The position numbers and the translations under genes are program-made. Below, one piece after another: positions 16,714 to 26,293 of a stretch of DNA of 64,000 nucleotides. The notes under the pieces were generated by a model. That model was not told the DNA's origin, ran no database searches, and saw only the letters and a list, made by a program, of their open reading frames with translations. Each line of letters begins with the position of its first letter. The stretch's first letter is position 1. Source of the DNA: Clostridia bacterium (GTDB lineage: Bacteria > Bacillota > Clostridia > Oscillospirales > Acutalibacteraceae); the NCBI GenBank assembly GCA_017433225.1, contig JAFRHS010000010.1:1-64000 (forward strand), written 5' to 3'.

Positions 16714-16726
16714 GTCGTATTCGATA

Positions 16727-17320
16727 CTATTCGTCTTTGATATGCCCTTTGGCAATATGGTTTTTTACGATCGGCTCGATGACATTCTTATAAAGGAACT
16801 CGGAGCCGTCGGCGGACTTGCGCTGCCGCCCCAGGACATGGGTGGCGTTGACGCCGTGGCGGACCCAGTCTCCCCCGTCGTTCGAGTTGTTCAGGATGAG
16901 GGGCTGCAGGTTGTCCATGGTGTGGGCGAAACGGGACTCCGGCGTCTCGTTCGCTTCGAACTCCTCGAAGAGCGCATTCAGTTCCTCGCACTGGTCGTCC
17001 GGAAGCATGCCGAAGATGCGTTCCCTCGCCTTCTCTTCCCGCTCTTTCTGGGTCTTCAGACCTTCGTCGTCATAGGCGTAGGTGTCGCCCGCGTCGATCT
17101 CCACGAGGTCGTGGACGAGACACATGATCATGACCCGTTCGATGTCGACCGGCTCGTTGGCATACTCCTTCAGGAAGTACGCCATGATGGCCATATGCCA
17201 GGCGTGTTCCGCGTCGTTTTCCGCGCGGCCGTGGCCGGACAGATGGGTCTGCCGGGTGATGTTCTTCTCTTTATCGATCTCCAGACTGAAGTCCAGCTGT
17301 TTTTGCAAGCGTTCGTCCAT
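16727..17320 (-). CDS. HD-domain phosphohydrolase (YfbR/HDDC2-like)
   Basis: A 197-residue cytoplasmic protein. The HD metal motif is split as usual: AENDAEHAWHMA (His39), then CLVHDLVEIDAGDTYAYD (His70-Asp71). The pattern matches the HDDC2/YfbR group of 5'-deoxynucleotidases that hydrolyse dNMPs. The ATG at 17320 has AAGAGG 6 nt upstream; a TTG 18 nt earlier would be in frame. It stands alone, separated from trpA by a strong hairpin. The exact substrate is not proven by sequence. Confidence 0.85.
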   Translation of the reverse strand: MDERLQKQLDFSLEIDKEKNITRQTHLSGHGRAENDAEHAWHMAIMAYFLKEYANEPVDIERVMIMCLVHDLVEIDAGDTYAYDDEGLKTQKEREEKARERIFGMLPDDQCEELNALFEEFEANETPESRFAHTMDNLQPLILNNSNDGGDWVRHGVNATHVLGRQRKSADGSEFLYKNVIEPIVKNHIAKGHIKDE

Positions 17321-17343
17321 GGGGTACCTCTTTTCCAAATCGA

Positions 17344-17378
17344 AAACTGCTCTGAGTATACCATACTCAGAGCAGTTT
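17344..17378 (-). terminator. Terminator of the trp operon
   Basis: A perfect 16-bp stem (17344-17359 with 17363-17378) ends in TTTT on the minus strand, 16 nt past the trpA stop. Confidence 0.9.
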
Positions 17379-17393
17379 GTTCCACAGGTTCCC

Positions 17394-18176
17394 TCAGGAG
17401 TTCCTGAGAGCTTCTTTCATGGACTTCACATAATCGCCAACGGGACCAGCGGCGTCTCTGCCGTATTCGGCCACCAGTTTGACGATCGCCGAGCCGACGA
17501 TGGCTCCGTCCGCAATGGCGCCCATCTTTGCCGCCTGTTCCGGCGTCGAGATGCCGAAGCCGATGGCACAGGGGATGTCCGTGTTTTCCCGTACCACTTT
17601 GACGATGGCGTCGAGGTCGGTGGAGATCTCCGTCCGGGTGCCGGTGACGCCGAGGGAAGAAACGATGTAAAGGAACCCTTCCGCCTCTTTCGCGATCATC
17701 GCGATCCGGTTCGCGGAAGTCGGAGCCACCAGAGACACGAGTTCCACGCCGTATTCATGGCAGAGGTCCAGGAATTCCTCTTTCTCCTCATAAGGGATGT
17801 CCGGCAAAATGAGCCCCTGGACGCCGATGTCCCGGCAGGTGGCGATAAACCGCTCCGCGCCATACGAGTACACGACATTCGCGTAGGTCATGAAGACCAT
17901 CGGGACGGCAACGTCCTTTCGCAGGTCCCGCACCAGGTCGAAAATGAGATCGGTCGTCACGCCGCCGGACAACGCGCGGATGTTGGCGCCCTGGATGACA
18001 GGGCCTTCCGCGGTCGGATCCGAGAACGGGATCCCCAGTTCGATGAGGTCTGCCCCGTTTTCCGCCATGGCACGGACGATCTTCCCGGTCGTTTCCAAGT
18101 CCGGATCTCCGCAGGTGACGAAGGGAATGAACGCCTTTCCGTTTTTGAATGCATCTGAAATGCGGATATCAGTCAT
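17394..18176 (-). CDS. trpA: Tryptophan synthase alpha chain
   Basis: A 260-residue TIM barrel that cleaves indole-3-glycerol phosphate to indole and glyceraldehyde 3-phosphate. Signatures: [15 protein letters not shown], the catalytic Glu46 in [17 protein letters not shown], and the phosphate-binding [10 protein letters not shown] near the C-terminus. The ATG at 18176 overlaps the trpB stop by 8 nt and follows GGGGAGG, so it is coupled to trpB. Last gene of the operon. Confidence 0.97.
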   Translation of the reverse strand: MTDIRISDAFKNGKAFIPFVTCGDPDLETTGKIVRAMAENGADLIELGIPFSDPTAEGPVIQGANIRALSGGVTTDLIFDLVRDLRKDVAVPMVFMTYANVVYSYGAERFIATCRDIGVQGLILPDIPYEEKEEFLDLCHEYGVELVSLVAPTSANRIAMIAKEAEGFLYIVSSLGVTGTRTEISTDLDAIVKVVRENTDIPCAIGFGISTPEQAAKMGAIADGAIVGSAIVKLVAEYGRDAAGPVGDYVKSMKEALRNS

Positions 18177-19359
18177 GGAGATCCTCCCCTCGGTAGCGCG
18201 CGATCGCGGCAACGTCTTTATCGCCCCGGCCGGAGACCGTCACGATGATGACCTGGTCTTTGTCCATGGACGGTGCCAGTTTCATGGCATGGGCGATCGC
18301 ATGAGCCGACTCGATCGCCGGGATGATGCCCTCGATCCGGGACAGATATTCAAACGCCTCTACGGCCTCTTCATCGGTGACGGGCACGTACTCCGCCCGT
18401 CCGGTGTCATAGAGGTTCGCATGCTCCGGGCCTACCCCCGGGTAGTCCAGTCCGGCGGAGATGGAATAGACCGGGGCGATCTGCCCGTACTCGTCCTGAC
18501 AGAAATAAGACTTCATGCCGTGGAAGATGCCGAGCCGTCCGGTGGCGAGGGTGGCCGCCGTCTCCTTCGTGTCCACACCGCGGCCCGCCGCCTCACAGCC
18601 GATGAGGCGGACACCGTCATCCGGGATGAAGTGGTAGAAGGAGCCGATGGCGTTGGACCCGCCGCCGACACAGGCGATGACCGCGTCCGGGAGTTTGCCT
18701 TCCTTTTGAAGGATCTGTTCTCTGGCCTCCTGCGAGATGACCGCCTGGAAGTCCCGGACAATGGTCGGGAACGGGTGCGGTCCCATGACAGAGCCGAGGC
18801 AGTAGTGGGTGTCGTCGATGCGTTTGGTCCACTCGCGCATCGCCTCCGAGACCGCGTCTTTCAGCGTCGCTGTCCCGGTCGTGACGGGCACGACTTCGGC
18901 ACCGAGGAGCTTCATGCGGTAAACGTTCAGTGCCTGCCGTTTCGTATCCTCCTCGCCCATGAAAACGACGCACTCCATGTCCATGAGAGCCGCGGCCGTG
19001 GCGGTCGCCACGCCGTGCTGGCCCGCGCCGGTCTCCGCGATGAGGCGTGTCTTCCCCATCTTCTTCGCAAGGAGCGCCTGACCGAGCACGTTGTTCACCT
19101 TGTGGGCGCCGGTGTGGTTCAGGTCTTCCCGTTTGAGGTACACCTTTGCGCCGCCGAGGTCCTTCGTCATCTTTTCGGCGTAGTACAGGTTCGACGGACG
19201 GTTGGCGTACTCGTCGAACAGTTTCTGAAGTTCCCGGTTGAACTCCGGGTCGTTTTTATAGTAGTTGTAGGCCTCTTCCAGTTCGAGAAGCGCGTTCATC
19301 AGCGTTTCCGGGACATACTGCCCGCCGTGAACACCGAACCGGCCTTCCGGATTGGTCAT
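18169..19359 (-). CDS. trpB: Tryptophan synthase beta chain
   Basis: A 396-residue PLP enzyme joining indole and serine. The PLP lysine is Lys87 in HTGAHKVNN; the phosphate-binding loop is [26 protein letters not shown] opens the protein. Length and motifs fit the TrpB1 type that complexes with TrpA. It lies 24 nt after trpF with AAGGAGG before the ATG. Confidence 0.98.
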   Translation of the reverse strand: MTNPEGRFGVHGGQYVPETLMNALLELEEAYNYYKNDPEFNRELQKLFDEYANRPSNLYYAEKMTKDLGGAKVYLKREDLNHTGAHKVNNVLGQALLAKKMGKTRLIAETGAGQHGVATATAAALMDMECVVFMGEEDTKRQALNVYRMKLLGAEVVPVTTGTATLKDAVSEAMREWTKRIDDTHYCLGSVMGPHPFPTIVRDFQAVISQEAREQILQKEGKLPDAVIACVGGGSNAIGSFYHFIPDDGVRLIGCEAAGRGVDTKETAATLATGRLGIFHGMKSYFCQDEYGQIAPVYSISAGLDYPGVGPEHANLYDTGRAEYVPVTDEEAVEAFEYLSRIEGIIPAIESAHAIAHAMKLAPSMDKDQVIIVTVSGRGDKDVAAIARYRGEDLHD

Positions 19360-19383
19360 AGAGAGGTCCTCCTTCCTGTCCGC

Positions 19384-20001
19384 TCAAAGGGCTGCTTCCG
19401 GGAACGATCGAACCGTTTTCAGGAACGCCCTCATTTTTTCTTTGTCTTTTTGTCCATCGGTCTCAATGCCGGAACTGACATCTACGCCGAAGGGGTGGAA
19501 CGTGCGTAAAGCCGTCTCCACATTCCCGGGGCAGAGGCCGCCTGCCAGAATGTATGGGCGATGTACCCCTTCCAGCAGAGACCAGTCAAAGGTCTCCCCG
19601 GTACCGTAACCGTTGTCGAGAAGAATGAGGTCCGCGGAGCTGTCATCCGCCCGCAATATGTCTTTTTCCTCCCGCACCCGGAACGCTTTCCAGACCGGCG
19701 CTGACGCCATCTGGCGAAGAGCCGTTATGTAGTCATCGTCTTCGTGGCCGTGGAGCTGTGCCACCTGGATGGTCCCGCGCTTCAGCAGGGCCGCCACCGT
19801 TTCGACCGGAGCGTCCACGAAGACGCCCACTGCAGGGATGCGGTCATCGAGCTGAGCCCGCAGGTCTTCTGCCGTCTCCGGCGTCACATACCGATGGCTC
19901 TTCGGCCAGAACACGAACCCGACATAGTCGGGTCGCAGCTCATTGGCGGACGCAATGTCTTCGGGCCGGGACAGCCCGCAGGTCTTCACGAGCACACTCA
20001 T
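19384..20001 (-). CDS. trpF: Phosphoribosylanthranilate isomerase
   Basis: A 205-residue TIM barrel for the Amadori rearrangement of PRA to CdRP. The catalytic Cys is in VKTCGLSRPEDI (Cys8) and the Asp in DLILLDNGYGTGETFDW; AGGLCPGNV is the phosphate site. The start overlaps trpC by 4 nt (ATGA). Here trpF and trpC are separate genes. Confidence 0.96.
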   Translation of the reverse strand: MSVLVKTCGLSRPEDIASANELRPDYVGFVFWPKSHRYVTPETAEDLRAQLDDRIPAVGVFVDAPVETVAALLKRGTIQVAQLHGHEDDDYITALRQMASAPVWKAFRVREEKDILRADDSSADLILLDNGYGTGETFDWSLLEGVHRPYILAGGLCPGNVETALRTFHPFGVDVSSGIETDGQKDKEKMRAFLKTVRSFPEAAL

Positions 20002-20783
20002 AGACGACTCCTCAGTTCTGCCAGTTTGGCGGTCTTGTCCGCGGCCCGCATCAGAGTTTCGCCAATGAGCACCGCGTCAGCGCCCATCGCCCTAAGCTGC
20101 GCGACATCTTCCGCTGTTTTCACACCGCTTTCAGAGACATACAGCACATCGTCCGGTATGAGTGACCGGAGTCTGGCGCTGTTGCCGGTATCGACCGTGA
20201 AATCCCTGAGGTCTCGATTGTTGACCCCGACGACTCTGGCTCCGGCTTTCAGCGCCCGCTCCACTTCCCGTTCATCATGGGCCTCCACGAGTGCGCTGAG
20301 CCCCAGTTCATCGGCCAGTTCCCGAAACGCGCAGAGTCGGGCGTCATCGAGGATGGCGCAAATGAGGAGCACCGCCGAAGCGCCGCGGGCCCTTGCGGAC
20401 CAGATCATATATTCATCGACCGTGAAGTCTTTTCGAAGACAGGGGACCGAGACCGCATCGGCGATCTCATTCAGATATTCTTTGGACCCGAGGAACCATC
20501 TCGGCTCTGTCAGGACCGAGATGGCATCGGCACCGGCCGCCTCATAGTCTTTCGCGATCTGTACATAGGGGAATTCCGGTGCGATGAGCCCCTTCGACGG
20601 CGAGGCCTTTTTGACCTCACAGATGAAGGCGAGGTCCGGTCCCGAAAGCGCTTTTTCAAAGGCGAAATCCGGAAAAGGACGCGCCTCCGCTCTCTCCCGG
20701 ACCACGGACAGGGGCTCACGGTTCCTGGCTTCGACAACTCTCATTTTGGCGTGCATCGCCAACTCATCTAAAATGGTTGCCAT
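19998..20783 (-). CDS. trpC: Indole-3-glycerol phosphate synthase
   Basis: A 261-residue TIM barrel closing the indole ring. Signatures: FICEVKKASPSKGLIAPEF (catalytic Lys/Glu), LRKDFTVDEYMIWSARARGA, ALVEAHDEREVERAL and GVNNRDLRDF. Its stop overlaps trpF; 10 nt separate it from trpD. The start follows AAAGGAGG. Confidence 0.97.
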   Translation of the reverse strand: MATILDELAMHAKMRVVEARNREPLSVVRERAEARPFPDFAFEKALSGPDLAFICEVKKASPSKGLIAPEFPYVQIAKDYEAAGADAISVLTEPRWFLGSKEYLNEIADAVSVPCLRKDFTVDEYMIWSARARGASAVLLICAILDDARLCAFRELADELGLSALVEAHDEREVERALKAGARVVGVNNRDLRDFTVDTGNSARLRSLIPDDVLYVSESGVKTAEDVAQLRAMGADAVLIGETLMRAADKTAKLAELRSRL

Positions 20784-20793
20784 AGGTCCTCCT

Positions 20794-21813
20794 TTACCGG
20801 TTCGACGCTTCCACGTAACGTTCCAGCGTCTCCAGCGCTTTGCCGGAATCGATGACCTCCGCGGCCATCTCTACTCCTTTTGCCAGGGTGTCGGCCTTGC
20901 CGGTCAGATAGAAGCAGGCGCCGGCGTTCATGAGGACCGCGTTTCGGCGGGTCCCCTGTTCCCTGCCGGAAAGGACGTCCCGGGTGATCTTCGCATTCTC
21001 TTCCGCGGAACCGCCTACCAGTTCTTCCTTCGTGCCGCGAGTCAGGCCGAAGTCTTCCGGCCGGACCGTGTAAGTCTTGTACCAGCCGTTGTTGATCTCC
21101 GCAACGGTCGACTCGGAGCTGGCCGAGATCTCATCCATCCGGTCTTTTCCGTAAACGACCATGCCCCGTTTGACGCCAAGGTCCGCCAGGACCCTTGCCA
21201 GCGGATGGACGAGGTACTCGTCATAGACGCCGAGCACCATGTAGGTCGGTTTGGCCGGGTTCGTGAGGGGGCCCAGGATGTTGAAGACGGTCCGGATACC
21301 GAGCTCTTTGCGAATGGGGCCCACATACTTCATAGAGGTATGGTACTTCTGTGCGAACATGAAGCAGAGGCCGACCTCGTCCAGCAGTTCCCTGCATTTG
21401 TCGGCATCCTGCGCGATGTTGACGCCCAGGGCTTCCTGCACGTCCGCCGTACCACTCGAGGAGGAGGCTGCCCGGTTCCCGTGCTTCGCGACTTTGATGC
21501 CGCCGGCCGCCGCCACCAGAGCAGAGGTCGTGGAAATGTTGAAGCTGTGTGCCCGGTCTCCGCCGGTCCCGACGATCTCCAGCACTTCCAGATCGGTTTC
21601 GACCGGGATCGCGTGTTCCCGCATGGCTGCGGCGCATCCGGCGATCTCCGCGGTCGTCTCGGCTTTTGCGCTCTTGGTGGAGAGCGCGGCGAGGAACGCG
21701 GCGTTCTGAGTCGCGCTGGTCTCCCCGCTCATGATCTCATTCATGACGGCATACGCCTCGTCGTACGTGAGATCCTGTTTGTCGACGATTTTCACAATGG
21801 CTTCTTCGATCAT
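20794..21813 (-). CDS. trpD: Anthranilate phosphoribosyltransferase
   Basis: A 339-residue enzyme that transfers phosphoribosyl to anthranilate. Motifs: [19 protein letters not shown] (PRPP loop), [20 protein letters not shown], and [26 protein letters not shown]-type anthranilate site. It lies 19 nt downstream of trpG. It is not fused to TrpG. Confidence 0.97.
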   Translation of the reverse strand: MIEEAIVKIVDKQDLTYDEAYAVMNEIMSGETSATQNAAFLAALSTKSAKAETTAEIAGCAAAMREHAIPVETDLEVLEIVGTGGDRAHSFNISTTSALVAAAGGIKVAKHGNRAASSSSGTADVQEALGVNIAQDADKCRELLDEVGLCFMFAQKYHTSMKYVGPIRKELGIRTVFNILGPLTNPAKPTYMVLGVYDEYLVHPLARVLADLGVKRGMVVYGKDRMDEISASSESTVAEINNGWYKTYTVRPEDFGLTRGTKEELVGGSAEENAKITRDVLSGREQGTRRNAVLMNAGACFYLTGKADTLAKGVEMAAEVIDSGKALETLERYVEASNR

Positions 21814-21832
21814 GGTTCGTTGCCTCCTGTCG

Positions 21833-22402
21833 TTATACTGATTCGATGAAATTCTTCAAAATGGTTTTCCCGTCCGGCGTCAGGATGGATTCCGGATGGA
21901 ACTGCAGACCGTAGATGGGGAACTGCGTGTGCTGTACTGCCATGACCTCCCCTTCGTCCGTTCGGGCGATACACCGGAGACACTCCGGAAGGCATTCCGG
22001 ATCTGCCGCCAGAGAGTGGTACCGCGCCACCGGCATCCGTTCCGGAAGTCCCCGAAAGATCGGGCTTTCCACGTCGACGGCCGTCACGGACTGCTTTCCG
22101 TGCATGAGTCGGTCCGCGTAAGTGATGACCCCTCCATATGCCTGGCAGATGGCCTGGTGGCCGAGGCACACACCGAGGGTCGGGATCTCCTGACAGACGG
22201 TCTTCGCCGCCTCCACGATGACCCCGGCGTTCTCCGGCCGCCCCGGTCCCGGCGAGAGGATGAGGCGGTCCGGCTGAAGCGCCCGGATCTCTTCCACCGT
22301 CATCTCGTCGTTGCGGATGACCCGGATGTCAGGGTCCAGCTCTCCGACCATCTGGTAAAGGTTATAGGAAAAACTGTCATAGTTGTCGATGAGCAGGATC
22401 AC
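21833..22402 (-). CDS. trpG: Anthranilate synthase glutamine amidotransferase subunit
   Basis: A 189-residue class I amidotransferase. The nucleophile is Cys79 in [10 protein letters not shown], with the His-Glu pair in [21 protein letters not shown] opens the protein. It supplies ammonia to TrpE and overlaps trpE by 4 nt. In some Bacillota this subunit also serves PabB; no pab gene is seen here. Confidence 0.97.
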   Translation of the reverse strand: MILLIDNYDSFSYNLYQMVGELDPDIRVIRNDEMTVEEIRALQPDRLILSPGPGRPENAGVIVEAAKTVCQEIPTLGVCLGHQAICQAYGGVITYADRLMHGKQSVTAVDVESPIFRGLPERMPVARYHSLAADPECLPECLRCIARTDEGEVMAVQHTQFPIYGLQFHPESILTPDGKTILKNFIESV

Positions 22403-23865
22403 AGATCCACCTCCTCTGCCTGTTTCAAAGCGTTGATGACCGCAGCTGCCTTATTGAGACATTCCACGTACTCCTTCTCCGGGACCGAGTCGGCGACGAT
22501 GCCGGCACCGCTGCGCACGAACACTTTTCCGTTCTTTTTATAGGCAATGCGGATGGCGATACACGTATCCATGTTTCCGGAGAAATCGATGTACCCGATG
22601 GCGCCGCCGTATATGCCGCGTTTGTTGTTTTCCAGTTCGCCGATGATCTGGCAGGCACGGATCTTCGGCGCTCCCGAAAGGGTGCCGGCCGGCAGGACCG
22701 CAGCCACGGCGTCCAGCGCGTCTTTGTCCTCGCGGATCTCTCCGCGGACCGTGGACCCGATGTGCATGACATGGGAGAAGCGCTCGATGGAATGCAGTTT
22801 TTCCACCTGCACCGTACCGAACGTCGAGACCTTGCCAAGGTCATTTCGCCCGAGGTCCACCAGCATGTTGTGCTCTGCCAGCTCCTTTTCGTCGGACAGG
22901 AGGTCCTGTTCGAGGGCGAGTTTCTCTTCTTCCGTCGCTCCCCTCGGGCGGGTCCCGGCGAGCGGGAACGTATGAAGGATGCCATCCTCCAGTTTGACGA
23001 GCGTCTCCGGAGAGGCGCCGGCCACTTCGACATCCGTCCCCGAGAAGTAGAACATATAAGGTGACGGGTTCAGTGTCCGCAGGATGCGGTAGGTGTTCAG
23101 AAGGCTTCCTTCGAAGGGCGCTTCGAGCCGGTTCGACAGGACCACCTGAAAGATGTCGCCTTCGTAAATGTATTTCTGCGCGGTCCGCACCATGTCGCAG
23201 TAACGGTCCTTGTCGAACAGGGGACGTACATCGCCAAGGAGTCTGCCGCCCGGTTCCTGTTTCTTTTCGCCGTACTTCAGAAGGTCTGCCAGCTGCTGCA
23301 GTTCGAGTTTTGCCTTGTTGTACCCGGCTTCCGGGTCGTCGAGCGGCATGTTGCAGATGAGGATGATCTTCTGGCGGAAGTTGTCGAACGCGATGACTTT
23401 GTCAAACAGCATGAGGTCGACATCTTTGAACTGTTCGCTGTCCTCCACGTCCATGCGGACCTTCGGTTCACTGTAGCCGAGGAAATCGTAGGAGAAGTAG
23501 CCGACGAGGCCGCCGGTGAAGGACGGCAGGTAGTCGAAGGTCGGGCTCTTGTAGTCGGCGAAGATCTGCCGGATGTACGCCGCCGGGTCCTCTGTGCTCA
23601 CGCGGATGTTCCCGATCTGCATGTCGCCGCCGCTGCAGGTGACTTCCAGTTTCGGGTCAAACCCGAGGAACGTGTACCGGCCCCACTTCGTCCGGTCCTC
23701 CACGGACTCGAGCAGATAGCAGTGGCTCGAGACGTTCTTGAGTTTCTGCATGACTTCGATGGGCGTGCAGAGGTCCGCCAGGATCTCGCAGCTCACCGGC
23801 AGGACTTTGTAACCGCCTTGTCCGGCGATGTGCTTCACCTCGTCGAAGGATGGTCGAATGTTCAT
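22399..23865 (-). CDS. trpE: Anthranilate synthase component I
   Basis: A 488-residue chorismate-binding enzyme making anthranilate. The Trp feedback site LLESVE is at 51-56. The C-terminal catalytic region has SPYMFYFSG, AGTRPRGATEEE, DLGRNDLGKVS, GTLSGAPKIRACQII and IRIAYKKNGKVFVRSGAGIV. First gene of the operon, behind GGAGGGAGG and a T-box leader, so it is controlled both by tRNA charging and probably by feedback. Confidence 0.98.
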   Translation of the reverse strand: MNIRPSFDEVKHIAGQGGYKVLPVSCEILADLCTPIEVMQKLKNVSSHCYLLESVEDRTKWGRYTFLGFDPKLEVTCSGGDMQIGNIRVSTEDPAAYIRQIFADYKSPTFDYLPSFTGGLVGYFSYDFLGYSEPKVRMDVEDSEQFKDVDLMLFDKVIAFDNFRQKIILICNMPLDDPEAGYNKAKLELQQLADLLKYGEKKQEPGGRLLGDVRPLFDKDRYCDMVRTAQKYIYEGDIFQVVLSNRLEAPFEGSLLNTYRILRTLNPSPYMFYFSGTDVEVAGASPETLVKLEDGILHTFPLAGTRPRGATEEEKLALEQDLLSDEKELAEHNMLVDLGRNDLGKVSTFGTVQVEKLHSIERFSHVMHIGSTVRGEIREDKDALDAVAAVLPAGTLSGAPKIRACQIIGELENNKRGIYGGAIGYIDFSGNMDTCIAIRIAYKKNGKVFVRSGAGIVADSVPEKEYVECLNKAAAVINALKQAEEVDL

Positions 23866-23892
23866 CGTGTTGCCTCCCTCTCCGCCGCAGGC

Positions 23893-24169
23893 ACAAAAAA
23901 AACGCCCCCGACGGAAATGATGTCATTTCCACCAAGGACGAACCATTCTGATCCGCGTTGCCACCTTGATTCACAGCCATGACAGCTGTGCACTCAGCGG
24001 GGTACCAGCATACCCCCGACCACTGACGCAGGTCCCGCGTTGCTCATTTACAGCACCCTCAGCGGCCCATTGTGATGACTTGTGTTTCGCCCGGATCTCA
24101 GCACCCCGGACTCTCTGTGGAGGCATGGTCATCTTTACTTCCGCTTCAACGGTTTAAAGTGTTATATTG
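23893..24169 (-). promoter_or_regulatory. tRNA-Trp T-box riboswitch leader of the trp operon
   Basis: Transcribed toward trpE. The T-box itself reads AAGGTGGCAACGCGG (23953-23967). The AG-bulge region CAGAGAG and GGGTGCTGAGA lie upstream, and the likely specifier codon is TGG (Trp, 24067-24069) in ACAATGGGCC. The terminator is a stem of about 18 bp with several G-U pairs (23903-23940), followed by eight T. Uncharged tRNA-Trp should stabilise the antiterminator and let trpEGDCFBA be read. This fills the whole 450-nt gap before trpE apart from the promoters at its far end. Confidence 0.9.
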
Positions 24170-24175
24170 GATATA

Positions 24176-24204
24176 AGTCTAATTGGCATGCCCCGAAAAG
24201 TCAA
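24176..24204 (-). promoter_or_regulatory. Promoter of the trp T-box transcript
   Basis: Minus strand: TTGACT (24199-24204), a 17-nt spacer and TAGACT (24176-24181). It places the start near 24169, just before the stem I sequence of the T-box. Confidence 0.6.
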
Positions 24205-24326
24205 GGGATAGAGGCGAAGTCAAATGTCTCTTTTTTGTTGTCCTGTGTTTTCGCCTTTCCTTTTTGACATTTGTATGCGTATAATAGAAATGGCAATTCC
24301 CCTCGAAATGAAAAGGAGTGTTTACT

Positions 24327-25529
24327 ATGGAACGCAACAACCAGTACCCGATCATCCTGGTCCACGGCTTCATGGGCTATGGCGATGAAGACGGCGTCAG
24401 CCGCTTCCTGTCCGGCTGGGGATTCGGCCCCGGCAAGAACGCGGTCCGGCATCTGCGCCGGAACGGCTTTGAGTGCTACGGCCCTGCGGTCGGCCCCATC
24501 AACAACCTGTGGGACCGGTCCTGTGAACTCTATTACCGCCTCGTCGGCGGCACCGTCGACTACGGCAAGTACCATTCGGAAAAGTACGGGCATGCCCGTT
24601 ACGGCCGGACTTATCCCGGCATCCTCAAAGACATCGGAACGCCCGGAAACCACGCGAAGATCCACCTCGTCGGCCACTCGTTCGGCGGCTCGACGGCCCG
24701 GATGTTCGCCAACCTCCTGGCCTTTGGTTCGGAAGAAGAACGGGCCTGCACGCCCGAAGAAGAACTGTCCGATCTGTTCAAGGGCGGCAAAGGCGACTGG
24801 ATCGCCAGTGTCACGACCCTCGCCGGTGTCAACAACGGCACGACACTCGCGGACTACATGAGAGTCGGCGGAGCGAAAGGGTTCCATGCCGGATACCTGG
24901 GGCTGGTCGCCATGCTCGGTGAATCGCCCTTCAACTCCCAGCTCATCGACTTCCACCTTGAGCAGTGGGGCGTCATGGCGAACCCGGAGAACAAGAAGAG
25001 CCTTTACATCCACTCCCCGTTCTCGAAGAGAGACGAGATCAAAAACTACAACAAGAACCGCGAAGGCGGCATCGTCTTCGAGATGCAGTGCAAATATGTG
25101 CATGAACTCAACGAGAAGCTCGTGGCACTTCCGAACGTCTACTACTTCGCCCGTCCCGCGGCCAAGTCCCACAAGGTCGGCGATAAATGGGTCGTCGACA
25201 AGGACGCTTCCCTCATGGCGCGCGTCGTCGGCAACATGACGGTCGCCGGCATCAAATATGCCGACTCGTCCTACGGCTTCGACCACGACACCTGGGCAGA
25301 GCACGACGGCTTCGTCAACACCGAAGGTGCCCGCGCGCCTTACAGCGAGCCCTCCACCGCCTGGCCCGGCGACGATGTCGACCCGAAGACACTGGAAAAA
25401 GGCAAATGGTATGTGTTCGAACCGTCGAATTTCGACCACACCGGCCTCATGGGCATGGGCGTCAAAAAAGACGTTTACCACGACTACTTCCTGAGCTTCG
25501 CGCAGCAGCTCGGCGCGCTTCCGGAATAA
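24327..25529 (+). CDS. Family I.5-like lipase/esterase, paralogue 3 (no signal peptide)
   Basis: A 400-residue alpha/beta hydrolase. ILVHGFMGYG, Ser118 in GHSFGG, Asp327 in WAEHDGFVNT and His371 in NFDHTGLMG give the triad. Residues matching the first three zinc ligands of the Geobacillus lipase are kept (LWDRSCE; VDYGKYHSEKYGHARYGRTY split as Asp, His, His), while the fourth position looks like Glu rather than Asp. AAGGAG 8 nt before the ATG at 24327 decides against the GTG at 24318. A -10 TATAAT lies at 24280-24285 with no good -35. It is divergent from the trp leader and unrelated to it in function. Confidence 0.88.
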   Translation: MERNNQYPIILVHGFMGYGDEDGVSRFLSGWGFGPGKNAVRHLRRNGFECYGPAVGPINNLWDRSCELYYRLVGGTVDYGKYHSEKYGHARYGRTYPGILKDIGTPGNHAKIHLVGHSFGGSTARMFANLLAFGSEEERACTPEEELSDLFKGGKGDWIASVTTLAGVNNGTTLADYMRVGGAKGFHAGYLGLVAMLGESPFNSQLIDFHLEQWGVMANPENKKSLYIHSPFSKRDEIKNYNKNREGGIVFEMQCKYVHELNEKLVALPNVYYFARPAAKSHKVGDKWVVDKDASLMARVVGNMTVAGIKYADSSYGFDHDTWAEHDGFVNTEGARAPYSEPSTAWPGDDVDPKTLEKGKWYVFEPSNFDHTGLMGMGVKKDVYHDYFLSFAQQLGALPE

Positions 25530-25553
25530 GCGGAACCCCATCAGAAATAAAAA

Positions 25554-25580
25554 GGAACCTGACCGGACCGGTCAGGTTCT
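25554..25580. terminator. Bidirectional terminator overlapping the XRE gene stop
   Basis: A perfect 12-bp stem (GAACCTGACCGG / CCGGTCAGGTTC) with a single-base centre and a T-run. The XRE stop codon lies inside the stem. Confidence 0.88.
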
Positions 25581-26183
25581 TTTCTTTTTGTCGAAATACA
25601 ATTTGAAGCAGAAGTACATAAGGACTTCCACCGGGATCATGATGAGGAACAGCATCCACAGGTTCGCTTTGAGAGCGGAGAGGTAGATCGCCAACAGGAT
25701 GCTGAAGATGAACAGGGAGATGTAGATGTAATTGTCTCTCCCCTTGTTCCGGCTCCAGAGCGACGTGAAGATGATGCTGAGCAGGAAGCTGACCGGCAGG
25801 GTCCAGATGAGGATGAGCCAGAAGAACTTCCGGGTGACGATCCAGCAGAGCACGATGATGACGACGGACAGAAGCCACACACCGGCCTGGACGATGCGCC
25901 GGATGGTCATGTGACGGCGGTAGACGGTATCGTTCTCTTCGAGGACGGCGGCGGGAGCAGCGTCGGCCCCGTGTTCCGGGTCGAGCAGGTAGTCGACCGT
26001 CACGCCGAAGACGTCGGCGATCTGCTTCAGGATGCCGGCATCCGGGATGGACTCGCCGCGTTCCCATTTGGAAACTGTTTTATCCGAGTAATTCAGCCGT
26101 TCTCCGAGTTCCAGCTGCGTCATGCCGGAAGCCTGCCGGAGTTCGGACAGGTTTTTCGCAAAAATGTCTTTGATGTCGTTCAT
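25572..26183 (-). CDS. Membrane-anchored XRE-family regulator
   Basis: A 203-residue protein. An N-terminal Cro/C1 HTH (LSELRQASGMTQLELGERLN, then SDKTVSKWERGESIPD) occupies residues 13-60; a linker follows, and then about four hydrophobic segments (AGVWLLSVVIIVLCWIV; FWLILIWTLPVSFLLSIIF; YIYISLFIFSILLAIYL; MLFLIMIPVEVLMYFCF). HTH proteins with membrane tails are common in Bacillota and often sense envelope or drug stress. It converges on lipase 3 and shares its terminator. An inverted repeat upstream (26219-26239) may be its operator. Confidence 0.88.
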   Translation of the reverse strand: MNDIKDIFAKNLSELRQASGMTQLELGERLNYSDKTVSKWERGESIPDAGILKQIADVFGVTVDYLLDPEHGADAAPAAVLEENDTVYRRHMTIRRIVQAGVWLLSVVIIVLCWIVTRKFFWLILIWTLPVSFLLSIIFTSLWSRNKGRDNYIYISLFIFSILLAIYLSALKANLWMLFLIMIPVEVLMYFCFKLYFDKKKRT

Positions 26184-26218
26184 AGGTTTTCTCGCTATTA
26201 TTGTAACCGTTTGATGAT

Positions 26219-26239
26219 GAGACTCGTTTCGTGAGTCTC
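26219..26239. promoter_or_regulatory. Inverted repeat upstream of the XRE gene
   Basis: GAGACTC, 7 nt, GAGTCTC: perfect 7-bp arms, 36 nt before the XRE start codon. No T-run follows on either strand, so an operator is more likely than a terminator. Confidence 0.45.
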
Positions 26240-26254
26240 TATTTTAAAACAAAC

Positions 26255-26285
26255 GTCCGGCTTTCGCAACAAGCAAAAGCCGGAC
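26255..26285 (-). terminator. Terminator of recA-recX
   Basis: A 10-bp stem (GTCCGGCTTT / AAAGCCGGAC) followed by GTTTGTTTT on the minus strand. Confidence 0.85.
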
Positions 26286-26293
26286 AGAGTCAT

